Origin: Candidatus Poribacteria bacterium | Lineage (GTDB): Bacteria; Poribacteria; DTPJ01; WJIO01 | Length of the DNA: 12,793 bases | Reading direction: 5' to 3' | Assembly (NCBI GenBank): GCA_014730235.1 | Contig: WJIO01000009.1 | Span: forward strand, 1 to 12,793 | Part shown: positions 1 to 7,185 of the stretch, one piece after another | Numbering within the stretch: the first letter of the stretch is position 1 | Layout of the letters: each line of letters opens with the position of its first letter | Translations under genes and position numbers: made by a program | The notes under the pieces: model-generated | Told to the model about the DNA's origin: nothing | The model's input: the letters and a program-made list of their open reading frames with translations, nothing else | Database searches by the model: none

Positions 1-100
1 CCGCTTGCCTTATATATTCAATGACTTTTTCAGAGCTTTTCTGAATATTTTCAGTCGTTAGTATCTGACAGGCTCCAACATTAATTTTTGTATTATTCAT
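1..100 (-). CDS. Carbon-nitrogen hydrolase (nitrilase superfamily), N-terminal fragment
   Basis: Only the first 33 residues are inside the window; the gene continues past the left edge. The translation starts MNNTKINVGACQILTTEN and continues through EKVIEYIRQA. A first beta strand ending in A-C-Q, then a helix with spaced Leu/Ile and Glu residues, is the usual start of nitrilase-superfamily amidohydrolases. These enzymes use a Glu-Lys-Cys triad, which would lie outside the window, to hydrolyse nitriles, amides or carbamoyl groups. The ATG at 100-98 is preceded by AGGA at 110-107 with 6 bases of spacing, which supports this start. The gene begins 43 bp after the DUF6785 remnant on the same strand, so the two may once have been co-transcribed. 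The family call rests on a short N-terminus, so it is moderate, and the substrate cannot be inferred. Confidence 0.6.
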   Translation of the reverse strand, partial: MNNTKINVGACQILTTENIQKSSEKVIEYIRQA

Positions 101-143
101 AATTATTCCTATTATAATGAGTTTCGAGCTTTAGTAGCAAAAC

Positions 144-1460
144 TTACCCCGGTGCAAAGTCGTAAGTATATGTCTGAAAAATAACACTTATAGCACTCCA
201 GAAAGCACCTACGCAGTATTCTCCCAGTATTACACCGAAGAAAAAAGATCTGGCCTTTCGATGACCACTTGCTCCACTGAATTTAAGCACTATGTATTTA
301 ACCAGGGTAGCAATAACCAGACATGACCAAAAATACTCAACACCAAAATTGGTTGATAATGCATATCCTGCAGGATGAAAGGGCCACCATAGGAAACGCA
401 TACGCATGGCCATGAGAAAAAACGTAAAGGCTAATCCTGCAAGCATACCGATGATAGCCGGGATATCAGTATCCTTTGGATAATTCAATTGATTTGTAAG
501 CCAGTTAAACTGTCCAATATGTCCAACCGCCGGGCCTCCTTCTCCTCCAATTCTGTATAATTCACTAACCAACGACCAGAAAGAAGCTAATGAACCAAAC
601 AGAATAGCCAAGGCCATGGCCAGAACCAGACGTTTATTACTCATTCGAGCACATTCGGCCATTTTGAATCCTTCTAACTGGTGGGGCATAATATGTTCAC
701 GATAACCTCGGCCACTGAAGAACCAGAAATACATGGAAACAGTGAGATTATTTGCCCCCATTCTGCGGCTTCCCAGAACATTTACCAGTATCTGTTGAGA
801 ATTCATCATACCGGCCATTTCATGGGCTGGTGGGCCAAGTTCAGCCCTGGCTCTGGTTATAGCCAGAGAAAACGCGTAAAATATGGCAAAGAAAGGTATT
901 ATAATGCCTATACTCATACCAGCCCTTATGCAAAACCAAATTATGAATCCTGATGAAACTATTATAAAGATGAATGCTGTTCTGTAGCTTATTGGCTCAT
1001 CAGAATCATCTATATTTGTTTTTAATCCAAGAATTCTTCTTGCTACCACTTTCAGGTGACTCCTTGTTACCCATACAGCAATGAAAAATATTCCAAACCA
1101 TGCACCAGCTGATTGCTCGCTTAGATACGGAAAAAGCGGTAATCTTATCCCTGATGCACTGGTGGCCACCTCCTAAAATTTCCTGAAAAGATAAAAGAAC
1201 CACAGGGAAAAAGATAAATCCAATAGCAATAGAAACCCTAAACCGATAACAAAAGGATAAAAGGTAACAGGTATAGATCCCATAGCATTCCAGGGTTTTT
1301 CAGTAAAATATGAACCCAGATTTCTCTGGTTATGCCGCACCGGTATATTTGGAATCTGAGGATACAGGTAACTTAAGCCATTCAATATATCAAGGAAAGC
1401 GGCGATACTGAAACCGATCCACAGCATCCTATTTTTGAAAAATTGGGATGTTCCACCACC
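144..1460 (-). pseudogene. DUF6785/DUF6784 multi-pass membrane protein, truncated and interrupted
   Basis: Two in-frame pieces form one decayed gene. The upstream piece (open from 1460, ATG at 1427) has the family-like stretch LWIGFSIAAFLDILNG, then TEKPWNAMGSIPVTFYPF, ending FYLFRKF. A TAG at 1175-1173 interrupts it. Reading continues in the same frame as EVATSASGIRLPLFPYLSEQ through the C-terminal half, which includes ITRARAELGPP, a MPHQLEGFKMAE motif and the closing YDFAPG, to TAA at 146-144. I recall intact family members as roughly 600-700 residues with about a dozen membrane segments. Here only about 435 codons remain, and the N-terminal part is absent: an in-frame TAA lies at 1463-1461 and a repeat element begins at 1539. 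The function of the family is unknown. The membrane segments are otherwise well preserved and no further stops are seen, so the decay looks recent. TAG suppression is a less likely alternative. The GTG at 1169 could restart translation only implausibly, because it abuts the AGGAGG rather than following it. Confidence 0.8.
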
Positions 1461-1538
1461 TTATCGCACGCCAAGTAACTCCCACAGGTTTCCTGCGCTT
1501 TACTTGAACCACTATTAATCCTCCAAAGCTAAATTTTT

Positions 1539-1732
1539 TTCCAGATTTAGTGTGGTAGTAATTAGAAATTTATATATGTTTTTATTCTTACGAAGTTTTG
1601 ATTCCTTTTTGCTTAAGCTTTTTAAAAAGCTTAAAACAATAATCCAAAAGCCAAACATGATTACTGGATTTCTGCTTTCGCAGGAATGACAGGCTGAGAG
1701 AATTTTCAATTATAACCACACTAAACCCGGAA
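1539..1732 (-). mobile_element. MITE-like element, copy 1
   Basis: This is a 194-bp non-coding element bounded by imperfect terminal inverted repeats. The left end reads TTCCAGATTTAGTGTGGT; the right end, on the other strand, reads TTCCGGGTTTAGTGTGGT, and similarity continues for about 15 more bases. Inside are a 22-bp perfect palindrome at 1613-1634 centred on AAGCTTTTTAAAAAGCTT and a TTTCGCAGGAATGACA-type segment near the right end. It aligns along its length, in reverse orientation, with the copy at 6825-7019, and about 65 bp at one end are almost identical. It encodes no transposase, so any movement would need one supplied from elsewhere. It sits between the broken 5' end of the DUF6785 remnant and the tRNA promoter. 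A 64-codon open frame across it is a chance translation of the repeat. Confidence 0.75.
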
Positions 1733-1748
1733 GAAAAAGATTTTTCCC

Positions 1749-1777
1749 TTGACATCAATCTATTCATACGTTAAAAT
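1749..1777 (+). promoter_or_regulatory. Sigma70-type promoter of tRNA-Ala
   Basis: A perfect -35 box TTGACA (1749-1754) is followed after 17 bp by TAAAAT (1772-1777), five of six matches to the -10 consensus. Initiation would fall near 1784, a few bases before the mature tRNA 5' end at 1792, as expected for a short tRNA leader. The repeat element ends 16 bp upstream of the -35 box and leaves the promoter intact. Confidence 0.8.
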
Positions 1778-1791
1778 TATATCCACTGGTT

Positions 1792-1867
1792 GGGGGATTA
1801 GCTCAGCTGGGAGAGTACTTGCATGGCATGCAAGGGGTCACCGGTTCGATCCCGGTATCCTCCACCA
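1792..1867 (+). tRNA. tRNA-Ala, anticodon GGC, CCA encoded
   Basis: This 76-nt cloverleaf has acceptor arm GGGGGAT paired with ATCCTCC (one G-U), discriminator A and an encoded CCA. The D arm is GCTC...GAGT (one G-U). The anticodon stem CTTGC/GCAAG closes a seven-base loop ATGGCAT, so the anticodon is GGC, reading GCC and GCU alanine codons. The T arm is CCGG-TTCGATC-CCGG. It is followed by a run of T from about 1875 without a clear hairpin. It is the only plus-strand gene in the left half and converges on the transporter gene. Confidence 0.97.
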
Positions 1868-1917
1868 TTTCTCCCCCTTTTTTTTATTTATACCGATAAA
1901 CAGCTATAATCCACATT

Positions 1918-2835
1918 TTATTTTTTACCATTTAAAAATTTAAAACCGCGATTTACCACGTATATTCCCGCAGCTACCAATATGACTCCGACAATCAGGT
2001 AAGGTGTTACAGGTTCATCCAGTATGAGTTTGCTTAATCCTACTCCGAATAGTGGTGTGGAAAATAAAAAAGCCGATGCCTTGCTGGCGCTGTAGCGTTT
2101 TAATATCAAGGTCCAGGCTACAAAACAGAACGACGCGACAACTATTCCCTGATATGCTATTGAAATAAAAAGTCTGGAAGTGAAGTTATGAGAATCGGGA
2201 GCTTCAAATATTAAACTTAAACCAAAGAAAGGCACAAGAGCAAAAATCATCTCCCAGAATAAAAGCTTATATGCGCTAATGTTCTGAACGATCCGCTTTG
2301 TATAGACGGCCAGAATTCCCAGGAGACCGCCGCTTATAAGCACCAAAGAATCACCCAGAATACGGGTTCTATCCAATCCTACGTCATCCCTAAATACTAT
2401 TAATACACCACCAAAAGCCAGCAAAAGCCCAACTATTTTCCCTACACTGAGTCTATCAGTAGCTATAAAATAATGAGCAAGAACAGCAACAAAAAACGGA
2501 TGTGTATTAATAAACAGGGATGCTCTGCCAGCCTTAGTGAATTTCGTACCCATGTTAAACGTGGCAATCTGAGCGGCAAAGATTAACGATAGTATGATCA
2601 AATATATAATTTCATCCCGTTTTGGTTTCAGTTCTATACCGATAAACCTGGACCACAAGCCTACAATGACTGCCCCCAGGGCAAATCTAAGTCCAGCCAG
2701 CATAAATGGCTCTGTGTCTTTCAGAGCCAGCTTAACGGCTACGGCATTTCCACCCCAGAACAGGGCCAGAAAAAGAAGGATAATAACAGCTTTTAGTCCA
2801 AGGTTTTCACTAGGTAAAGTCTTATTTTGATCCAA
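1918..2835 (-). CDS. EamA-family (DMT superfamily) transporter, 10 TM
   Basis: The 305-residue inner-membrane protein has two tandem EamA repeats (about residues 17-147 and 162-296), each with five predicted membrane helices. It shows the family pattern near the N-terminus (LFWGGNAVAVKLAL, then RFALGAVIVG) and a C-terminal repeat with VGVILVAAGIYVVNRG. Such proteins export or import small metabolites such as amino acids, nucleosides or drugs; the substrate cannot be read from sequence. The start is TTG at 2835-2833, chosen because AAAGGAG lies at 2847-2841 with 5 bp spacing and no ATG is better placed. The gene begins 10 bp after pbpC and its ribosome-binding site overlaps the pbpC stop codon, so the two are probably one operon with coupled translation. 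A role in exporting a wall or envelope precursor would be speculation. Confidence 0.9.
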   Translation of the reverse strand: MDQNKTLPSENLGLKAVIILLFLALFWGGNAVAVKLALKDTEPFMLAGLRFALGAVIVGLWSRFIGIELKPKRDEIIYLIILSLIFAAQIATFNMGTKFTKAGRASLFINTHPFFVAVLAHYFIATDRLSVGKIVGLLLAFGGVLIVFRDDVGLDRTRILGDSLVLISGGLLGILAVYTKRIVQNISAYKLLFWEMIFALVPFFGLSLIFEAPDSHNFTSRLFISIAYQGIVVASFCFVAWTLILKRYSASKASAFLFSTPLFGVGLSKLILDEPVTPYLIVGVILVAAGIYVVNRGFKFLNGKK

Positions 2836-2840
2836 ACCAA

Positions 2841-2847
2841 CTCCTTT
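2841..2847 (-). promoter_or_regulatory. Ribosome-binding site deciding the TTG start of the EamA gene
   Basis: AAAGGAG on the minus strand lies 5 bases before TTG 2835-2833. Its first bases overlap the pbpC stop codon TAA (2848-2846), which suggests that ribosomes finishing pbpC reinitiate on the transporter gene. Confidence 0.7.
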
Positions 2848-5230
2848 ATTTAATAACCAGGGTCATTTCAGATGAACGTCCCTGGTCGTCCATACATATC
2901 AGGCTGTGTTTGCCGGGAACAGGCTTTAGAAAGACTTTTTCCACAGGCGTTCCATGATATATCATCTCCGAATCCAGAAACCAGAATATCTTATCCGTAT
3001 CGTTGGATACCGAGGCTTCCAGGAGTATTTTCTGGTATTCAATATCCACTCCCGGTCGGATTGTATACTCGCAGTTGGCCGATGGGGAATGAATAACAGG
3101 CCCTGAACCTGCAATCAAGCTTGTGCATCCGGGAAAATGTTCGGGGATATTATCCACAGCCATTCCGCTTCGCTCCAGCCATGTAGCTATCCTGGGAGGC
3201 CATAATTCAAATACCTTCATTTCATAATCCCGACCTATGCGGCAGTGAGAACAAAGACGCGCGCCTGTTTCTTTGTCAATAGCAAAAACCTGGTGTATCG
3301 AGCATTTTTCACCGGGAGATACACCAGGAATATAATATTCTCCCTTGCCATGCGGACAATGTTCCGACATAACCATCCCGCTTAATGTGCAGACATCCCG
3401 ACGATTTACCTTCAATGGTTGAGTATACCATGTTGACTTTCGCTGTTTTGATAAGGCGTTAAACAAATCAAAAAGCACCGGGGCCGCGGCTTCTGCTCCT
3501 ACAATAGCCGGTGATCCCACAGGTTTAAAATTGCCTATCCAGACACCAATAGTAAATTGTGGTGAATAACCGATGCTCCAGGCATCCTTATGACCGTATG
3601 ATGTTCCTGTCTTCCATGCCACTTTGGGAAGATTAACCGCCGATTCCCAGCACGCAGGCAGATCAGGTCGCTTTACTTCCGCCAGCATCTCCGTTATGAT
3701 AAAGGCTGCGCCTTTACTTAGCAAAAGGGTTTTGTGGGTGTTTTTTGTATCATCAATTCTCAGGCAGTAGGGAGCAAACTCTCCCATGTTGGCTAGTCCT
3801 GCATACAGGTTGGTCATTTCCAGCAGTTTTATGCCACATCCACCCAGTATTATAGAAAGCCCATAGTGCTCCACAGGCTTTGTTAAAGTGGAAACACCAG
3901 CGTTTTTCAAAAAGCTATATATATCATTGCTGTATTCTACTTCACCTGTATATACAGGCTGCATCTGTTTAATCTGGGCTACAAGATTGACGGCTGGAAC
4001 ATTGAGGGAAAACCTTAAAGCATCCCGTGCTGTAACTATACCCCGGAATTGCCCGTCGTAATTAACAGGTTTATAGCCGGAATAGTCAACCGGAACATCA
4101 CTCAGAACGCTTTCCGGTGAGATTAAACCTCGATCCAGGGCCAGGGCGTAGGCAAAGGGTTTTAAAGCCGATCCCGGTGATCTGGGGGATATCGCTCCGT
4201 TTACCTGTCCACATGAGCTTTTATCGAAAAAATCTGCCGAACCCACCAGAGCTAATACCTTCCGGGTTTTCGTATCCATAACAACTACAGAACCATTGGT
4301 AATGCCATGCTTTTTAAGAGGAATCAGGTGATCCTTCAAAATGTCCCTGGCCATAATCTGTATATTATGGTCTATTGTAGTTATAATTTTGCTGAAGCCG
4401 GGATACATGGCTTTTAAATCCCTGGCAAGGTGCGGCGCTTTAAAGGGCATGGGGTAGCGTTTATCCGGGATAGGTTCAGCTAAAGCCTCTTCATACTGGC
4501 TTACGTTTATTTTCTTTTTGTCAAGAAGCCTTTTTAATACCTTTTTCCGGCCTTTTTCCGCCATACTCTTAGGTGCATCGGGTCTTAAAACCGTAGGTGA
4601 ATTGGGAATAGCCGCCAGTAAAGCCGCTTCGCCAAGACTTAAGCTCTTCTGGTCTTTGTTAAAGTAGAAATACGAAGCAGCAGCAGAACCCACTATATTT
4701 CCACCATAAGGGGCCATGTTAAAATAAAAATTCAAGATTTCGTCTTTATTGTAAGATATTTCCAGTTGAAAAGCCCTTATAGCTTCAATTAGCTTATTTT
4801 TGAAAGTCCGGGGTTTAGGCTCCATCATCCGGGCCACCTGCATGGTGATAGTAGAGCCGCCGCAGACTATACGCCGCACTTTTATATTGGTTAAAGCCGC
4901 CCTGATTATAGATACAGGATTGATCCCGAGATGATAACGAAAAAATCTATCCTCGTAGTTTATAACAGCCATACTAAGCCTGGGGGATATATCGTCTATT
5001 TCCGAATAAATACGCCACATGCTGTCCGATGCGGTAAAAGCCCTGAGAAGCTTATTGTTTTGGTCATAGACGCTTACTGATGCAGGAGCATGTAATTTAT
5101 TTACGGGAAGCGGAAAAAGGATCTGGATTGTTAATAAAAGCAAAATCAGGAGGATAAATGCAGATAATGATATCTTAAGGAATACATGAAGAGGTTTTCG
5201 GGAATGGATGAAATTTTTAATTGTTTTCAT
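2846..5230 (-). CDS. pbpC: Penicillin-binding protein 1C (class A: GT51 transglycosylase + transpeptidase)
   Basis: This 794-residue peptidoglycan synthase has a short cytoplasmic tail, one membrane anchor (about 18-40), a GT51 glycosyltransferase domain (about 60-235) and a transpeptidase domain (about 310-590). The glycosyltransferase shows the catalytic Glu in YEDRFF (E93) and GGSTITMQVAR (124-134). The transpeptidase has the three penicillin-binding motifs: SALK (S354, K357), SLN (408-410) and KTG (540-542). A C-terminal domain (about 700-794) matches the BiPBP_C type that marks PbpC. Between them lies a Cys-rich linker with CTLSG, SEHCPHG, EKCSIH and LCSHCRIG, typical of PbpC proteins. 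Length and motif order agree with Escherichia coli PbpC. The ATG at 5230 has only a weak AAAG upstream. The gene lies 93 bp after the M20 gene, with a palindrome and a partial repeat in the gap, and leads into the transporter gene. PbpC is often next to an alpha-2-macroglobulin (yfhM) gene, which is not seen here. Confidence 0.95.
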   Translation of the reverse strand: MKTIKNFIHSRKPLHVFLKISLSAFILLILLLLTIQILFPLPVNKLHAPASVSVYDQNNKLLRAFTASDSMWRIYSEIDDISPRLSMAVINYEDRFFRYHLGINPVSIIRAALTNIKVRRIVCGGSTITMQVARMMEPKPRTFKNKLIEAIRAFQLEISYNKDEILNFYFNMAPYGGNIVGSAAASYFYFNKDQKSLSLGEAALLAAIPNSPTVLRPDAPKSMAEKGRKKVLKRLLDKKKINVSQYEEALAEPIPDKRYPMPFKAPHLARDLKAMYPGFSKIITTIDHNIQIMARDILKDHLIPLKKHGITNGSVVVMDTKTRKVLALVGSADFFDKSSCGQVNGAISPRSPGSALKPFAYALALDRGLISPESVLSDVPVDYSGYKPVNYDGQFRGIVTARDALRFSLNVPAVNLVAQIKQMQPVYTGEVEYSNDIYSFLKNAGVSTLTKPVEHYGLSIILGGCGIKLLEMTNLYAGLANMGEFAPYCLRIDDTKNTHKTLLLSKGAAFIITEMLAEVKRPDLPACWESAVNLPKVAWKTGTSYGHKDAWSIGYSPQFTIGVWIGNFKPVGSPAIVGAEAAAPVLFDLFNALSKQRKSTWYTQPLKVNRRDVCTLSGMVMSEHCPHGKGEYYIPGVSPGEKCSIHQVFAIDKETGARLCSHCRIGRDYEMKVFELWPPRIATWLERSGMAVDNIPEHFPGCTSLIAGSGPVIHSPSANCEYTIRPGVDIEYQKILLEASVSNDTDKIFWFLDSEMIYHGTPVEKVFLKPVPGKHSLICMDDQGRSSEMTLVIK

Positions 5231-5244
5231 TATGTCTTTATTAT

Positions 5245-5272
5245 TGTCATTCCTGCGTACGCAGGAATGACA
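5245..5272. repeat. 28-bp perfect palindrome
   Basis: The palindrome is perfect over 28 bp, with half-site TGTCATTCCTGCGT meeting its complement at the centre TAC|GTA region (…TGCGTACGCA…). It contains the widespread CATTCCTGC/GCAGGAATG repeat motif and is part of the partial MITE copy. It lies between the M20 stop codon and the pbpC start, and in RNA would form a strong hairpin. No T-run follows it, so it is not a standard intrinsic terminator. It could protect an mRNA end or attenuate read-through. Confidence 0.85.
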
Positions 5273-5308
5273 GACTTAGAGAATTTTCCAAATTATTACC
5301 ACACGAAA
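5245..5308 (-). mobile_element. Partial, degenerate MITE-like element, copy 2
   Basis: Read on the minus strand, the segment runs TCGTGTGGTAATAATTTGG, then AAAATTCTCTAAGTC, then into the GTCATTCCTGCG palindrome. This aligns with the first 65 or so bases of the other two copies (GTTTAGTGTGGTTATAATTG, AAAATTCTCTCAG, TGTCATTCCTGCG). The other half and the second terminal repeat are missing, and the terminal TTCCGGG is eroded. The boundaries are therefore approximate. It occupies most of the 93-bp gap upstream of pbpC and may supply part of its leader. Confidence 0.55.
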
Positions 5309-5323
5309 TGGCTATACCAATAA

Positions 5324-6688
5324 TCATTTAGCCACTAAATCATAAGCTAACGCTACTAAAACTTTTGTTCTGAATACCAGATCATCAACAGCTATGGATT
5401 CATTATCTCCATGAACGTTATTGAGGTTCTGGTTGGTTTTGGGATGGGAGGGGGCAAAGTTATATACGATAGTTCCCAATGGACGTACGGCGCTGGAGTC
5501 TGTAAAACCTACAGTAAGGTTCTGTATCGTTTCCACGTTTCTACCCATAACCTGACTAAGGGATTTCTTAATTGAATTGAGAAATTCATTATTTGATGGT
5601 GAAGCGCTAGGGTTGGTTGTTCCGCTTACTATGACTTTACAACCATCAATATCGCTCAAAGTCTTTTCTAATTCACTTTGAACATACTGAATATCCTGTC
5701 CCGGGAGCACTCTTATATCACATATAAGCTCATAGGTATCGGGAACCACATTTGACTTTATTCCACCTTTTGTCATGGTAGGTGTAACAGTCATGCGGGA
5801 TAAACCTTTTAGCACAGAATAAATAAGTGAATTCGATGAGGCAATTCTATCAATCAAAACATCTATTCTCTCAGGAGTTATTTCTGATTCCGCTACAGCG
5901 AATAACCTGGGTATTTCCTTGAATATTACGGTAGAGACATCAATCTCTGGTTTGTATTCATCTATTCTCTGTATTACTTTACTCAGCTTAACCAGGGCGT
6001 TATCGCCAACCCAGGGAACAGAAGCATGACAGCTTTTACCTGTTATAGTTATTCTTGCTTCTAACCTGCCTTTTTCTCCTATGGCTATTCCCCAGCAAAG
6101 ACCTTTTGGGGTCATTATACATCCCCCACCGCCTTCGTTTATGGCAAAATCTGACAATATCTCCCTTCTTCTGTTTTTTGCGAGCCATCTAAATCCATAT
6201 TTACTGCCCGTTTCTTCATCCGCACCCGCAGCCATTATAAGACTTCTTTTCAATGGCACATTCAGGCGTTTAAGCAGTATTGTAGCCATAACTTCACAGG
6301 ATGTAAGTCCCTTACAATCGTTTGAACCCCGGCCATATATACGACCATTGTCCAAAATGCCGCTAAAAGGAGGATGTTTCCACTTGGTTTCATCACCAAT
6401 GGGAACTACATCAGTATGAGACATAAACATCAGCCTGGCCTGATTTTCCCGGGAAGAACTGTTTAAACGGGCTATAAGATTACCTCTGGTAGGCAGACTT
6501 TCCACAATCTCATTTTTTATATGTTCAGCATCCAGTTTTTTCTTTAAAAACTGGCATAATTCAGTCTCGTTTCCTGTAGGCATTACACCTGTATTGACTG
6601 TTGGTATCTTTACAAGATTTTGATGCAGTTCTATTAATTCATCTTTTACATTATCAACTTCTGCTATTATTTCATCAAGTTTGCCCAA
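5324..6688 (-). CDS. M20-family metallopeptidase / deacylase (ArgE/DapE/ACY1-like)
   Basis: This 454-residue protein carries the complete di-zinc site of the M20 family: H91 and D93 in SHTDVVP, D124 in GRGSNDCKG, the catalytic pair E158/E159 in DEETGS, E185 in INEGGG, and H426 in NNVHGDNE. The dimerisation domain lies roughly at residues 205-330. Members hydrolyse N-acyl amino acids or dipeptides in the cytoplasm. The sequence does not separate acetylornithine deacetylase, succinyl-diaminopimelate desuccinylase and broad aminoacylase/dipeptidase. There is no arg or lys pathway neighbour, so a general M20 peptidase is the safest call. The start is TTG at 6688-6686, with GAAGGGG at 6703-6697 eight bases upstream and no alternative ATG nearby. 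The length is normal. It precedes pbpC and could be read with it, though 93 bp and a palindrome intervene. Confidence 0.92.
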   Translation of the reverse strand: MGKLDEIIAEVDNVKDELIELHQNLVKIPTVNTGVMPTGNETELCQFLKKKLDAEHIKNEIVESLPTRGNLIARLNSSSRENQARLMFMSHTDVVPIGDETKWKHPPFSGILDNGRIYGRGSNDCKGLTSCEVMATILLKRLNVPLKRSLIMAAGADEETGSKYGFRWLAKNRRREILSDFAINEGGGGCIMTPKGLCWGIAIGEKGRLEARITITGKSCHASVPWVGDNALVKLSKVIQRIDEYKPEIDVSTVIFKEIPRLFAVAESEITPERIDVLIDRIASSNSLIYSVLKGLSRMTVTPTMTKGGIKSNVVPDTYELICDIRVLPGQDIQYVQSELEKTLSDIDGCKVIVSGTTNPSASPSNNEFLNSIKKSLSQVMGRNVETIQNLTVGFTDSSAVRPLGTIVYNFAPSHPKTNQNLNNVHGDNESIAVDDLVFRTKVLVALAYDLVAK

Positions 6689-6696
6689 TATCTTGA

Positions 6697-6703
6697 CCCC
6701 TTC
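6697..6703 (-). promoter_or_regulatory. Ribosome-binding site deciding the TTG start of the M20 gene
   Basis: GAAGGGG on the minus strand lies 8 bases before TTG 6688-6686. It is the only good Shine-Dalgarno sequence near the 5' end and supports the unusual start codon. The rest of 6704-6824 is AT-rich and shows no convincing promoter boxes for this gene. Confidence 0.6.
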
Positions 6704-6824
6704 TATAATTATTTACAGATTAAAAATAGGTAATAATTTGCCATTAGTAATCGTAAAAAAATAAATATCATTCCTGCTATCACAGAAATTATATTGCATA
6801 CAAAATTTTTAAAATGTTTGGTTC

Positions 6825-7019
6825 TTCCGGGTTTAGTGTGGTTATAATTGAAAATTCTCTCAGCTTGTCATTCCTGCGAAAGCAGGAATTCAGTCTTTAT
6901 GTGGATCTACTGGATTCCTGCTTCAAGCTTTTTGAAAAAGCTTGAGCAAAAAGGAATAAGAGTTTCGCAGGAATGACAGCATAAAGAAGTTTCTTATATT
7001 TAAAACACTGAACCCGGAA
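6825..7019 (+). mobile_element. MITE-like element, copy 3
   Basis: This 195-bp non-coding element begins TTCCGGGTTTAGTGTGGT. It ends with an inverted, diverged version that reads TTCCGGGTTCAGTGTTTT on the other strand. Inside, a GTCATTCCTGCGAAAGCAGGAAT hairpin-type unit lies near the left end. It is mirrored by TTTCGCAGGAATGACA on the right, and a CAAGCTTTTT/AAAAAGCTTG stem-loop (6934-6954) occupies the middle. It aligns with copy 1 along its whole length in the opposite orientation. The flanks GGTTC and GGGTC (6820-6824, 7020-7024) agree at four of five positions, so a target duplication is possible but not shown. It lies in the divergent spacer between the M20 gene and the plus-strand cluster, upstream of the cluster promoter. 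Confidence 0.75.
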
Positions 7020-7069
7020 GGGTCAAATGTTTATACACCAAATCTGGAATAATCGAAAATATTTTGATA

Positions 7070-7098
7070 TTGACACTATTTTGTTAGTATTGTATATT
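7070..7098 (+). promoter_or_regulatory. Sigma70-type promoter of the prenyl-lipid gene cluster
   Basis: TTGACA (7070-7075) and TATATT (7093-7098) are separated by 17 bp; the -35 box is perfect and the -10 box has five of six consensus bases. Initiation near 7105 gives a leader of about 80 nt. It is the only strong promoter seen before the five plus-strand genes, which are close enough to form one transcript. Confidence 0.7.
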
Positions 7099-7133
7099 AC
7101 ATACGTCAACTTGGCAATATAAAACTAACTGGC

Positions 7134-7185
7134 TCTTCATAGCTAAGTATAGTAATGAAGAACTATTTTTATATAAATATTTATA
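7134..7185 (+). promoter_or_regulatory. Leader structures before the first prenyltransferase
   Basis: A 7-bp stem TCTTCAT (7134-7140) / ATGAAGA (7155-7161) with a 14-nt loop is followed by a 14-bp perfect palindrome TATAAATATTTATA (7172-7185) that ends directly at the ATG. No Shine-Dalgarno sequence is present between them. The palindrome could be an operator or simply AT-rich leader; nothing in the sequence decides this. Confidence 0.3.

Noticed and set aside
1006-1203. Minus-strand 65-codon frame crossing the TAG site
   Set aside because: It is in a different frame from the conserved DUF6785 sequence and has no family motifs, so it does not show that a frameshift restores the gene.
1515-1709. 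64-codon minus-strand frame with HSCESRNPV-like translation
   Set aside because: It is the well-known spurious translation of a CATTCCTGCGAAAGCAGG repeat lying inside the MITE-like element.
1868-1917. Intrinsic terminator after the tRNA
   Set aside because: A T-run is present but no stem-loop precedes it.
1749-1943. Plus-strand frame spanning the tRNA
   Set aside because: It reads through the tRNA-Ala promoter and gene and has no homology-like protein features.
1539-7019. CRISPR array interpretation of the repeats
   Set aside because: There are only three scattered, roughly 195-bp, inverted copies with no regular short repeat-spacer pattern and no cas genes.
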